From Chryseobacterium rhizoplanae (lineage in GTDB: Bacteria > Bacteroidota > Bacteroidia > Flavobacteriales > Weeksellaceae), in NCBI RefSeq assembly GCF_900182655.1, contig NZ_FXTC01000001.1, positions 620,001 to 684,000 of the forward strand: a stretch of DNA of 64,000 nt. The letters are read 5' to 3'. A model generated the notes under the pieces. The model did not search any database and was not told where the DNA came from. It worked only from the letters and a program-made list of their open reading frames with translations. The position numbers and the translations under genes are program-made. Of this stretch, positions 56,074 to 64,000 are shown piece by piece; position 1 is the first letter of the stretch; each line of letters starts with the position of its first letter.

Positions 56074-56733
56074 ATGACAAAAATTCAATCGGTTACAAAT
56101 ACGATCATCAACCAAGGGGTTTTGCCTCTATATTATAATACTGATGAAACAATAACTCTGGAAATACTGAGATCACTTTACAAAGCAGGAATTCGTGCAG
56201 TGGAATATACAAGCCGTGGTGATGCTGCGTTAAGTAATTTTACAAAAATGGTAGAAATCCGTAATGCAGAAATGCCGGAAATGCTTTTGGGAATTGGTAC
56301 AATAAAAAATGTGAAACAAACTGAAGAATACTATAAAGTAGGAGCAGATTTCTTTATCAGTCCTGGTTTCGTAGCTGAGGTTGCAGAATTTTTGATTCCG
56401 AAAGATCTGTTGTACAGTCCGGGTTGTATGACGCCGACTGAAATTATCGAAGCTGAAAATGCTGGTGTTACTTTCATTAAACTATTCCCCGGGAACGCCT
56501 TAGGAACCGGATTTATGAGTGCGATCAAAGATGTTTTCCCCAATCTGAAATTTATGCCGACGGGTGGAGTAGATACCACTAAAGAAAGCATCGAAAGCTG
56601 GTTCAAAGCCGGTGTTTCAGCAGTAGGAATGGGAAGCAAACTGGTAAGCAAAGAATTAATGCTTGCTAAAGACTATACAACGATAGAAAATGAAACGGTA
56701 AAAGTTCTGGCAATTATTCAGACTTTAAAATAA
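56074..56733 (+). CDS. kdgA: 2-keto-3-deoxy-6-phosphogluconate aldolase
   Basis: 219 residues. RAVEYTSRGDAAL (conserved Glu and Arg), GIGTIKNVKQTEEY, FFISPGF, SPGCMTPTEI and the Schiff-base Lys in FIKLFPGNALG near residue 133; FMPTGGVDTTKESI binds phosphate. Splits KDPG into pyruvate and glyceraldehyde-3-phosphate, completing the pathway. Confidence 0.92.
   Translation: MTKIQSVTNTIINQGVLPLYYNTDETITLEILRSLYKAGIRAVEYTSRGDAALSNFTKMVEIRNAEMPEMLLGIGTIKNVKQTEEYYKVGADFFISPGFVAEVAEFLIPKDLLYSPGCMTPTEIIEAENAGVTFIKLFPGNALGTGFMSAIKDVFPNLKFMPTGGVDTTKESIESWFKAGVSAVGMGSKLVSKELMLAKDYTTIENETVKVLAIIQTLK
56084..56097. promoter_or_regulatory. Possible intragenic LacI-type site in kdgA
   Basis: TTCAATCGGTTACA resembles the PL1 upstream site TTCAATCGGTTGCA (one difference). 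It begins 10 bases into kdgA, so binding would block or roadblock transcription. Chance is not excluded. Confidence 0.25.
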
Positions 56734-56822
56734 TAATGAATAAGAAAGCTGGAAACACCTTGTGATCCTGGCTGAGTGAAACGTCTTAAAAACATTCAAA
56801 CAAAACTAATTCTAAAATTAAT

Positions 56823-58358
56823 ATGAGTTCAGTTAAGTCTCTTAAACCGAGCAACTTCAGATGGACGATATGCTTTTTGCTGTTCATTGCAACAACGATC
56901 AATTATCTTGATCGTCAGGTTTTATCTTTGACGTGGAAAGATTTTATCGCACCGGAATTTCACTGGAACAATAATGATTATGGAAATATCACGGCATTAT
57001 TCTCTATTTTCTATGCAGTAGGAATGCTTTTCGCTGGAAAATTTGTCGATTGGATGGATACTAAAAAAGGTTTCCTGTGGGCAATCGGAATCTGGTCTGT
57101 CGGTGCAGTTCTACATGCATTTTGCGGAATTGCAACTTCAGGAATTCTTACCGGAAACTGGTTGGCAGGCTTTCACGGATCTAAAGAATTGATTTCTACT
57201 GTTTCCAATACCTCTGCCATCATCAGTACGAGTGTAACGCTGTTTATTTTTGCACGTTTCGTACTGGCTATTGGTGAAGCAGGAAATTTCCCGGCAGCAA
57301 TTAAAACTACAGCGGAATATTTCCCTAAAAAAGACAGAGCTTTAGCAACAAGCATTTTCAATGCAGGAGCAACGGTTGGGGCCTTGGCAGCACCGGTTAC
57401 CATTCCTTTTATAGCAAAAGCCATGGGTTGGGAATGGGCATTTATCATCATTGGAGCGTTGGGATTTGTATGGATGGGTTTGTGGGTTTTCTACTACAAA
57501 AAGCCTCACGAACATCATAGAGTTAACGGGCATGAATTAACCTATATTCAGCAGGATCAGCAAGACTTTGCTGTTGAAGAAAATACTGTGCAGACAGAAG
57601 AAAAAAAGTTCACTTTCAAAGAATGTTTCAGTTACAAACAGACCTGGGCTTTTGCCTTTGGAAAGTTTATGACAGACGGCGTTTGGTGGTTCTTTTTATT
57701 CTGGACTCCGGCTTATTTAAGTTCCGTTTACAAAATGGATTCTACACAAAGTGCATTGCCATTATTCGTTCTTTATATGATTACTTTATTGTCAATCATC
57801 GGCGGGTGGCTTCCAAAATATTTTGTGGAAAAGAAAGACATGAATGCTTACTCAGGAAGAATGAAAGCCATGCTGATTTTCGCATTTTTTCCTTTGTTGG
57901 CCCTTTTAGCACAACCTTTAGGTTCGATAACGTATTGGATTCCGGTTTTAATTATCGGAATTGCAGGAGCAGCACATCAGGCATGGTCGGCGAATATTTT
58001 TTCGACAGTAGGCGATATGTTTCCGAAAAAAGCTATTGCAACCATTACCGGAATTGGCGGAATGGCGGGTGGAATCGGTTCATTCATTATTAATAAATCT
58101 TCAGGCGTATTGTTCGATCATGCTCATAAAGCCTGGTCCACGGTTGACGGAATTCCTTTATTGGAAAAATACCCTCAATACATCAACGAAAGATTACCCG
58201 ACGGATTTTTTGAGCAGTTGGAAAAATCAGGATCAGTAGTTGTAGACGGAATTGACAAAGGCTATATGATCATATTTTCAGCCTGTGCCGTAGCATATCT
58301 TATCGCATGGACAGTAATGAAAATATTGGTTCCAAAATATAAAGTGATAAGTCAGTAG
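56823..58358 (+). CDS. exuT: MFS hexuronate transporter
   Basis: 511 residues and about 12 hydrophobic segments, with ATTINYLDRQVLSLTWKDF at the start as in hexuronate/sugar-acid MFS carriers and a longer cytoplasmic loop in the middle. Imports galacturonate or glucuronate across the inner membrane. Cotranscribed with the catabolic genes. Confidence 0.88.
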   Translation: MSSVKSLKPSNFRWTICFLLFIATTINYLDRQVLSLTWKDFIAPEFHWNNNDYGNITALFSIFYAVGMLFAGKFVDWMDTKKGFLWAIGIWSVGAVLHAFCGIATSGILTGNWLAGFHGSKELISTVSNTSAIISTSVTLFIFARFVLAIGEAGNFPAAIKTTAEYFPKKDRALATSIFNAGATVGALAAPVTIPFIAKAMGWEWAFIIIGALGFVWMGLWVFYYKKPHEHHRVNGHELTYIQQDQQDFAVEENTVQTEEKKFTFKECFSYKQTWAFAFGKFMTDGVWWFFLFWTPAYLSSVYKMDSTQSALPLFVLYMITLLSIIGGWLPKYFVEKKDMNAYSGRMKAMLIFAFFPLLALLAQPLGSITYWIPVLIIGIAGAAHQAWSANIFSTVGDMFPKKAIATITGIGGMAGGIGSFIINKSSGVLFDHAHKAWSTVDGIPLLEKYPQYINERLPDGFFEQLEKSGSVVVDGIDKGYMIIFSACAVAYLIAWTVMKILVPKYKVISQ

Positions 58359-58386
58359 AAAAAAAATCTTGGTGAAAATTAGCGTT

Positions 58387-58488
58387 CTTCGCTGAGTGAA
58401 ATCAAAGATTCGACGTAGTCAAACGCCTTTGAAACTTAAAAATATACAGCATGTTAGCAAAAAAACTTTGCAGACTTTGCATTAAAAA
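58387..58488. repeat. Interspersed repeat B, copy 2
   Basis: The 44-base head matches copy 1 with a single mismatch (CGACGTAG against CGACCTAG), followed by the tail CTTTGCAGACTTTGC. Lies between exuT and uxaB. Confidence 0.75.
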
Positions 58489-58529
58489 ATTTATAGAATT
58501 AAAAATATCATTTAATTCAAATTAGAAAG

Positions 58530-59993
58530 ATGGAAAATCAGACAAAACAAAAATTAAATCGTGAATTAAACCATTCTCAGGAAAAACTTCCTATTAAAAT
58601 AATGCAGTTTGGAGGCGGAAATTTTATGAGAGGATTCACAGATTATGTCATTGATAAATTAAATAAAGAAGCGGGATTCAATGCCGGAATTGTAAACGTT
58701 CAGCCAACAGTGGGCGGTTCAGTTCATAAATTGGAAGAACAAGGTAATCTATACACGCTTTTCTCAAGGGGAATTAAAAAAGGGGAAATTATTGATACAA
58801 AACAAGTAATTTCTGCGATTCAGAAGTCGATTAATCCTTATACAAATTATGATGAATTCTTGGCGTTGGCGAAAGAAGAGGAATTAGAATTTATCTTCTC
58901 AAACACAACAGAAACAGGAATTGCTTATGACGAATCAGAAGATGATTACGTTGGTCCGCACAAGAATTTCCCTGCAAAACTAACGGTTTTATTACACGAG
59001 AGATTCAGACATTTCAACGGAGCGGCAGATAAAGGAGTAAGAATTATTCCTTGTGAATTGATTGAAGACAATGCGTTTTCGTTGAGAGATATGATCCTGA
59101 AGTATGCCCGACTTTGGAATTTAGATCCTGATTTTGCACAATGGATTAATCAAAGTAATTATTTCCATAATACATTGGTCGACAGGATTGTTCCGGGTTA
59201 TCCGAAAGATGATGCAGAATCATACGAAGATCAGTTGGATTATGAAGATCAGATGATGGTTGTTTCTGAAACATTCTTACTTTGGGTAATTCAGGATGCC
59301 GGAAATTTAAAAGAGAGAATTCCTTTCGACAAAATTAACGAACAGATTTTGGTGGTTGATGATATTCAGCCGTACCGTTTGAGAAAAGTGAGAATCCTGA
59401 ATGGTGGTCATACCTTAATGCTGGCTCCGGCAATTTTATCAGGTAAGGAAACGGTAAAAGAATCTATTGATGATGCATTTATCGGGAAGTTTTTAGGTGA
59501 AACCATTTTTAATGAAGTGAATCCGACCTTAGGTCTTGATGAAACGGAACTGAAAGATTTTGCAGAAGAAGTTTTTGACAGATTCAGAAATCCTTTTATT
59601 AAACATTATCAGGCGAGCATTGCACTGTATTTTGTTTCTAAATTTAAAGTAAGAATCCTTCCGAGCTTACTGGGTTATGTTGAAATCAACAAAAAATTAC
59701 CACTAAATCTGGTATTCTCTTTGGCAAGTTTAATCAGATTCTATCAGGGAAATTTTGGTGAAAAATCTTTGCCAATTAATGATGAAGAATCCATTGTTGC
59801 TCAATTCAAAGAAATCTGGACAAACGGAGATTATGGGAAAGTAGCAGAATTATCATTAAGTGAAACCGCTTTCTGGGATACAGACCTTAGTCAGGTTGAC
59901 GGACTGAAAGATGCAGTAGCAAAAGCTTTGTGGGAAATAGACCACAACAATGTAGAAACTGCGTATCACAACTTTATACAATTTTATTCTTAG
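58530..59993 (+). CDS. uxaB: Tagaturonate reductase (altronate oxidoreductase)
   Basis: 487 residues, mannitol-dehydrogenase superfamily. MQFGGGNFMRGFTDYVIDKL is the NAD-binding start; FSNTTETGIAYDES and RIVPGYPKDDAE, RKVRILNGGHT (the catalytic Lys/Asn/His region) follow. Converts tagaturonate to altronate. uxaA starts 6 bases after the stop. Confidence 0.92.
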   Translation: MENQTKQKLNRELNHSQEKLPIKIMQFGGGNFMRGFTDYVIDKLNKEAGFNAGIVNVQPTVGGSVHKLEEQGNLYTLFSRGIKKGEIIDTKQVISAIQKSINPYTNYDEFLALAKEEELEFIFSNTTETGIAYDESEDDYVGPHKNFPAKLTVLLHERFRHFNGAADKGVRIIPCELIEDNAFSLRDMILKYARLWNLDPDFAQWINQSNYFHNTLVDRIVPGYPKDDAESYEDQLDYEDQMMVVSETFLLWVIQDAGNLKERIPFDKINEQILVVDDIQPYRLRKVRILNGGHTLMLAPAILSGKETVKESIDDAFIGKFLGETIFNEVNPTLGLDETELKDFAEEVFDRFRNPFIKHYQASIALYFVSKFKVRILPSLLGYVEINKKLPLNLVFSLASLIRFYQGNFGEKSLPINDEESIVAQFKEIWTNGDYGKVAELSLSETAFWDTDLSQVDGLKDAVAKALWEIDHNNVETAYHNFIQFYS

Positions 59994-59998
59994 AAAAA

Positions 59999-61612
59999 AT
60001 GCAAAAGAAAGTACTAAAAGTAAATCCCAAGGATAATGTAGCGGTCGCACTGGTAGATCTGGCGCAGGGGGAAACTGTTACTTTGGGTGAACTTACTTAT
60101 GAAATTATAAAAGACACGAAGGCGAAACACAAATTCGTGACCGAACATCTTGCCGTAGGTGATTCTATTATCATGTACGGAGTTTTGGTGGGAAAAGCCA
60201 GCCAGCCGATCCGGAAAGGAGAAGTGATTACCACCGAAAACGTAAAACATCAAAGTGCAAAAGTAGAACGCAAAACAGAAACCACTTCCTGGACCGCTCC
60301 CAATGTTGATAAATGGAAAGATAAAACATTTATGGGCTATCACCGTGAAGACGGACAGGTGGGTACAGAAAATGTCTGGTTATTTTTTCCGCTGGTTTTT
60401 TGTGAAAACAGAAATGTTGAGATTTTAAAGGATGTTTTTGAAAAAGAACTGTTGTTTGAAAAAGTGACAAAACACCAGTTATTGCTAAGATCATTAATTA
60501 ATAATTCCGAAACGGAAACTGCTGTTGAAGATGAGCGGGATTCAAGAGTATTTAAAAATATTGAAGTTAAATTCATTACACATCAGGGCGGTTGTGGTGG
60601 AATTCGTCAGGATGCTGAAGCATTGGGAAGATTGCTTGCAGGATATGTTAACAATCCGAATGTAGCCGGAGCAACCGTTTTAAGCCTGGGTTGTCAGAAT
60701 TTACAGGTTCAGATTTTTAAAGATGCCCTGGAAAAAATCAGTCCGGATAATAAAAAGCCAATTATCGTTTACGAACAGCAAAAGTCCGGAACGGTAGATG
60801 AAATGTTAAGCGGAATTATTAAAGATTCTTACGAAGCCATCAAACAGGCGAATGAGATAGAAAGAAAACCTGCACCCATTTCTAAGCTTGTTTTAGGATT
60901 GGAATGCGGTGGTTCAGACGGTTTCTCAGGAATTTCTGCAAACCCGGTTTTAGGGCAGCTGTCAGATTTAATGGCAGGAATCGGAGGCTCAACTATTCTT
61001 TCAGAATTCCCGGAACTATGCGGAGTAGAGCAGGAACTGGTCAACCGTTGCGTGAAAGAAGAAGATGCAGAAAGATTTTTACAATTAATGAAAGATTTTG
61101 AAAATTCAGTTGTTGCTGCAGGATCTGGCTTTGATATGAATCCGTCACCGGGGAATATTAAAGATGGCCTAATAACAGATGCTATGAAATCTGCAGGAGC
61201 AGCTAAAAAAGGAGGTTCATCGCCAATAAATGATGTACTTGATTTTACAGAATACATCAAAGAACCGGGCTTAAATTTACTGTGTACGCCCGGAAATGAT
61301 GTGGAATGTACTACAGCTTTAGTGGGCTCGGGCTCCAATGTTGTTTTATTCACAACGGGTCTGGGAACTCCTACAGGAAATCCTGTGGTTCCCGTAGTGA
61401 AAATTTCCTCAAATACATCGTTATCAGAAAGAATGCCCGATATCATCGATTTCAATACAGGAGACGTGATTACAGGGGAAAAATCAATAGACGAAAAAGC
61501 AGAAGAACTGTTAGAATTTATCATAGAAGTGGCCAGCGGAGAGGTAAAAACCAAAGCGGCAATTCTCAATCAGAACGATTTTATCCCCTGGAGACGAGGC
61601 GTTAGTTTATAG
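59999..61612 (+). CDS. uxaA: Altronate dehydratase
   Basis: 537 residues from the ATG at 59999 (MQKKVLKV); a longer frame overlapping uxaB is not needed. N-terminal SAF domain (about 1-90), then the dehydratase domain with THQGGCGGIRQDAEAL, LSLGCQNLQ, LECGGSDGFSGISANP and NPSPGNIKDGL. Several conserved Cys may hold an iron-sulfur cluster or metal. Converts altronate to KDG. Ends the catabolic unit. Confidence 0.92.
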   Translation: MQKKVLKVNPKDNVAVALVDLAQGETVTLGELTYEIIKDTKAKHKFVTEHLAVGDSIIMYGVLVGKASQPIRKGEVITTENVKHQSAKVERKTETTSWTAPNVDKWKDKTFMGYHREDGQVGTENVWLFFPLVFCENRNVEILKDVFEKELLFEKVTKHQLLLRSLINNSETETAVEDERDSRVFKNIEVKFITHQGGCGGIRQDAEALGRLLAGYVNNPNVAGATVLSLGCQNLQVQIFKDALEKISPDNKKPIIVYEQQKSGTVDEMLSGIIKDSYEAIKQANEIERKPAPISKLVLGLECGGSDGFSGISANPVLGQLSDLMAGIGGSTILSEFPELCGVEQELVNRCVKEEDAERFLQLMKDFENSVVAAGSGFDMNPSPGNIKDGLITDAMKSAGAAKKGGSSPINDVLDFTEYIKEPGLNLLCTPGNDVECTTALVGSGSNVVLFTTGLGTPTGNPVVPVVKISSNTSLSERMPDIIDFNTGDVITGEKSIDEKAEELLEFIIEVASGEVKTKAAILNQNDFIPWRRGVSL

Positions 61613-61643
61613 TTATTGTTTTTATATATAAATTATTAGATTT

Positions 61644-61682
61644 GAAAATGCTTTCAACATGATGTGGGAAGCATTTTCTTTT
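61644..61682 (+). terminator. Rho-independent terminator after uxaA
   Basis: GAAAATGCTTTC (61644-61655) and GGAAGCATTTTC (61667-61678), 11 of 12 pairs, with a T-rich tail. Closes the catabolic unit; the rest of the 474-base gap is repeats. Confidence 0.7.
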
Positions 61683-61754
61683 GGAGTAAATTAAGTTTAA
61701 ACACAAATGAAACAAATATTTTCACGAATAAACACAATGTTTTTAATCAATAGG

Positions 61755-61772
61755 AGCGGACTTTAGTCCGCT
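61755..61772. repeat. Short palindromic element AGCGGAC/GTCCGCT
   Basis: Perfect 7-base arms around TTTA, followed by AGGCTTTAGCC. Resembles a small intergenic repeat, but only one copy is in the window. Confidence 0.4.
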
Positions 61773-61952
61773 TAAGAATATACAATCAGATTAGGCTTTA
61801 GCCAAAACTTAAGGATTCTTTCAGAATGACAAACTGAAATATTAATAAATGACATAGGAAATGAATGCGTTAAGAAAATAAACTATGCGAACGTTAAGAA
61901 AATTCTACTGTTTGAAGCGCGACATAAATTCATAACCGAAGAATGAATATTG

Positions 61953-62074
61953 AATTCTCGCAAGTTTTAGAATTTTTACAGAGTATAGGTTATTTTTAGC
62001 TTTTCATTTCCAAGTCTTGAATTTTTGTTTCTTTTGTTTGACTACGTCGAATCGTTGATTTCAAGACAAAAGAA
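61953..62074. repeat. Interspersed repeat C, copy 2 (inverted), with a nested repeat-B core
   Basis: Reverse complement of copy 1 at 34241: GCAAGTTTTAGAA, CCAAGTCTTGAA and CTTTTGT are shared. The part GTTTGACTACGTCGAATC... near 62036-62060 is the reverse of repeat B's core. Confidence 0.65.
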
Positions 62075-62086
62075 ATTTATAAAAAA

Positions 62087-63115
62087 CTACCTCCTTTTCG
62101 AAGACTTCCTGATATAAAGCTGTGGTGCCAAAACCACCTTTTTCTCAATAGAAACCCCGGAACCATTTTCTTTTACGTTTTCAATAAAAACCTGTCCTGC
62201 CATTTTCCCCATCGTCAGGGGAGTCTGATCTACAGAACTTATCGGAAGCTCCATAAATTGTGTAAAAGGTTCATTAGAAAAGCCAATAACAGCAACTTCC
62301 TGTGGGATTTTGATTTTACGTTTTTTCAGTTCCTGGCAAGCACCTAACGCAGCAAAATCACTGGATGAAAAGATGGCATCCGGAACAGACTTTTTATCCC
62401 AAAGTTTTTTAACCGCATCAATCCCTTCATCGATTGAACTTCCGGTTGTGATAATATTTTCTTCCTTTATGCTTAAATTATGGTCCATCAAAGCCTGTTT
62501 GTAACCTTTCAGACGGTTCTCATAAATTTCCAGATTTAAGTCGCCGGAGAAATGGCAAATATTTCTGTACCCTTCATTAATCAGATGTTCAGTCGCCATA
62601 TAACCACCACGAAAATCATCAATAGTTACTGTACTGATTCCTGAAATATCCTTTTTACGGTCAAAAAATATAATAGGAGTATTGGTGGAACTCAGAATAT
62701 TCTGAATATGTTCGGTATCAATAGTCGTCTTGGAAACAGACATGAAAATCCCATCAACCTGAGCATTAAGCAGAGTATTTAAGTGTCTTTTTTCAATAGT
62801 TACATCTTCGTGGCTCTGGCAGATAATTACATGATAACCATGTGGAGAAAGCTCTTCTTCAATTCCACGGATTACGGATGAAAAGAAATTGGTATTAATA
62901 TAAGGCACGATAATTCCTACATTTTTTGTTTCCCCGCTTTTCAGAGCTTTGGCAAGGTTATTTTGCTTGTAGTTCATTTCTTTGGCCGTTTTCTTTACCA
63001 AATCTTTTGTTGCCTGGCTTATTCTCGGATGGTCGTTCAGTGCTCTGGAAACAGTTGCCACACTTACGTTAAGCTTTTTCGAGATGTCATATATTGTGGC
63101 ATTTTTCTTATTCAT
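62087..63115 (-). CDS. LacI-family transcriptional regulator
   Basis: 342 residues from the ATG at 63115 (MNKKNATIYDIS); longer reading frames (to 63160 or a TTG at 63181) place extra residues before the HTH. LacI HTH: ATIYDISKKLNVSVATVSRALNDHPRIS. Then a periplasmic-binding-protein-like effector domain (VGIIVPYINTNFFSSVIRGIEEEL, IFFDRKKDIS, VIGFSNEPFT). It lies behind the pectin catabolic unit and probably binds the CAATCGATTG-type sites; a uronate or KDG-like inducer is inferred. Confidence 0.9.
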   Translation of the reverse strand: MNKKNATIYDISKKLNVSVATVSRALNDHPRISQATKDLVKKTAKEMNYKQNNLAKALKSGETKNVGIIVPYINTNFFSSVIRGIEEELSPHGYHVIICQSHEDVTIEKRHLNTLLNAQVDGIFMSVSKTTIDTEHIQNILSSTNTPIIFFDRKKDISGISTVTIDDFRGGYMATEHLINEGYRNICHFSGDLNLEIYENRLKGYKQALMDHNLSIKEENIITTGSSIDEGIDAVKKLWDKKSVPDAIFSSSDFAALGACQELKKRKIKIPQEVAVIGFSNEPFTQFMELPISSVDQTPLTMGKMAGQVFIENVKENGSGVSIEKKVVLAPQLYIRKSSKRR

Positions 63116-63389
63116 ACATGCTTTTTCTGAAGTTTTGGGTATGTCTGGGATAACATACATTATAGTGGTAAATTTAATCAAATTATGTCTATCAAAAAGG
63201 AAATATTGAGATTTTATACAAGATTAAGAGTGATTAAAATCAGATTAAACCTAAAAAATATTGAATTGGCTAATTTTTATTAAGATAGGGTTGAATTTTC
63301 ATTTAAAATAAAAACCGGATTCGCTGGAAATCAAGCTTATTAACAACAAAAATTTGATTTAATAATAAAAAAGGTCGGTTAGTTTAACC

Positions 63390-63415
63390 AAAAAGGACAC
63401 CGAAAACCGATGTCC
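63390..63415 (-). terminator. Terminator of the sugar porter gene
   Basis: On the minus strand GGACATCG and CGGTGTCC pair (one wobble) around a 5-base loop, followed by a T-run. The 329-base gap 63116-63444 has no other feature. Confidence 0.65.
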
Positions 63416-63444
63416 CCATGGCTATTATTGATCTAAAAAAATAA

Positions 63445-64000
63445 TTATCTTTTCCAAAGTTTTTCAATTTCCTCCAAAGATTTTCCTTTAGTTTCCGGAA
63501 CCATTTTCCATACAAAAAACAATGATAAAACACTCATCACTCCGTAAAAACCATAAGTAAAAGCTCCGCTAAATTCCATCATAAAAGGATAGGTGGAAGA
63601 GATGAGGTAATTGGCTGCCCATTGAGCAGCAACTGCAACCGCAATTGCTGCCCCCCTGATTTTATTAGGGAAAAGTTCTGAGATCAAAACCCAACAAATC
63701 GGTCCCCAGGACATCATAAAAGATGCGGTATAGATGATGATGAAAACCAAAGTTGCAATCCCAATAATATGCAAATAAGAGAAAATTGCAATGGCAAACA
63801 TTCCAATTGCCATTCCTATGGAACCTACGATCAGTAATGGTTTTCTTCCCCATTTATCAACCGTGAAAATAGCAACCACTGTAAAGATGACGTTAACCAA
63901 TCCCATAACAACAGTTTGCAGCATTGAAGCATCTTTATGAACACCCATGCTCTCAAAAATCCTCGGAGCATAGTATAAAGCTACATTAATTCCCACAAAC
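63445..64000 (-). CDS. Sugar porter (MFS, XylE-like), 5' part beyond the window
   Basis: The frame stays open to the window end, so only the C-terminal 185 residues are seen. FVGINVALYYAPRIFESMG, DKWGRKPLLIVGS, WVLISELFPNKIRGAAIAVAVAAQW and VPETKGKSLEEIEKLW are the classical sugar-porter signatures (the PETKG ending and the RxGR loop). About 5 membrane segments remain. A substrate cannot be named; galacturonate transport is already covered by ExuT. Confidence 0.88.
   Translation of the reverse strand, partial: FVGINVALYYAPRIFESMGVHKDASMLQTVVMGLVNVIFTVVAIFTVDKWGRKPLLIVGSIGMAIGMFAIAIFSYLHIIGIATLVFIIIYTASFMMSWGPICWVLISELFPNKIRGAAIAVAVAAQWAANYLISSTYPFMMEFSGAFTYGFYGVMSVLSLFFVWKMVPETKGKSLEEIEKLWKR

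Noticed and set aside
60829..61569. Long open frame of 246 codons on the minus strand inside uxaA
   Set aside because: It lies entirely antisense to a strongly conserved enzyme and its translation has no recognisable domain; it is a shadow of uxaA codon use.

Overview
The window looks like a chromosomal segment of a flavobacterium, most probably Chryseobacterium or a close relative. Three features point there: Bacteroidota-type promoters (TTG, about 20 bases, then TAnnTTTG), several secreted proteins with the C-terminal type IX secretion (T9SS) sorting domain, and a SusC/SusD pair within a polysaccharide utilization locus. Base composition is AT-rich throughout. I saw no rRNA, tRNA, insertion sequence or CRISPR array.

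Bases 1-19.3 kb are ordinary chromosome: the end of a VOC protein, a divergent endonuclease V-like protein, a thiolase behind a twin-operator promoter, two T9SS cargo proteins, a SNF2/SWIM helicase, an SDR, three AraC-type regulators, two MFS exporters, an HD-domain protein that appears frameshifted at its end, a MarR regulator in an overlapping operon with an unknown exported protein, and a DNA photolyase.

Bases 19.3-22.3 kb are a small accessory patch: a gene remnant, a phage-type GH24 lysozyme, a membrane protein overlapping a possible Cas2-fold protein, two short hypothetical genes and a possible structured leader RNA.

Bases 22.4-63.1 kb are one large pectin/rhamnogalacturonan locus. A rightward group (PL1-like lyase with T9SS domain, DUF4861, PL10) is followed by a long leftward block: PL1 lipoprotein, GH95, esterases, KdgF-like cupin, two rhamnogalacturonan acetylesterases, two CE8 pectin methylesterases, GH28, GH43, GH105, a second DUF4861, a second PL1-like lyase, SusD and SusC. 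Diverging from susC across an 878-base AT-rich region runs the cytoplasmic pathway kduI-kduD-uxaC-kdgK-kdgA-exuT-uxaB-uxaA. The secreted enzymes demethylate, deacetylate and cut pectin; SusCD imports the oligomers; GH105 and KdgF process unsaturated ends; KduI/KduD take the unsaturated branch and UxaC/UxaB/UxaA the galacturonate branch to 2-keto-3-deoxygluconate; KdgK and KdgA convert this to pyruvate and glyceraldehyde-3-phosphate. A LacI-family regulator closes the locus, and LacI-type palindromes (core CAATCGATTG) lie in the susC/kduI divergent region and before the PL1 gene, so the locus is probably LacI-controlled rather than under a hybrid two-component system. A sugar porter, cut by the window end, follows.

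Several intergenic gaps inside the locus carry related palindromic repeats. Coordinates of hairpins and operators were read by eye and could be off by a base or two.
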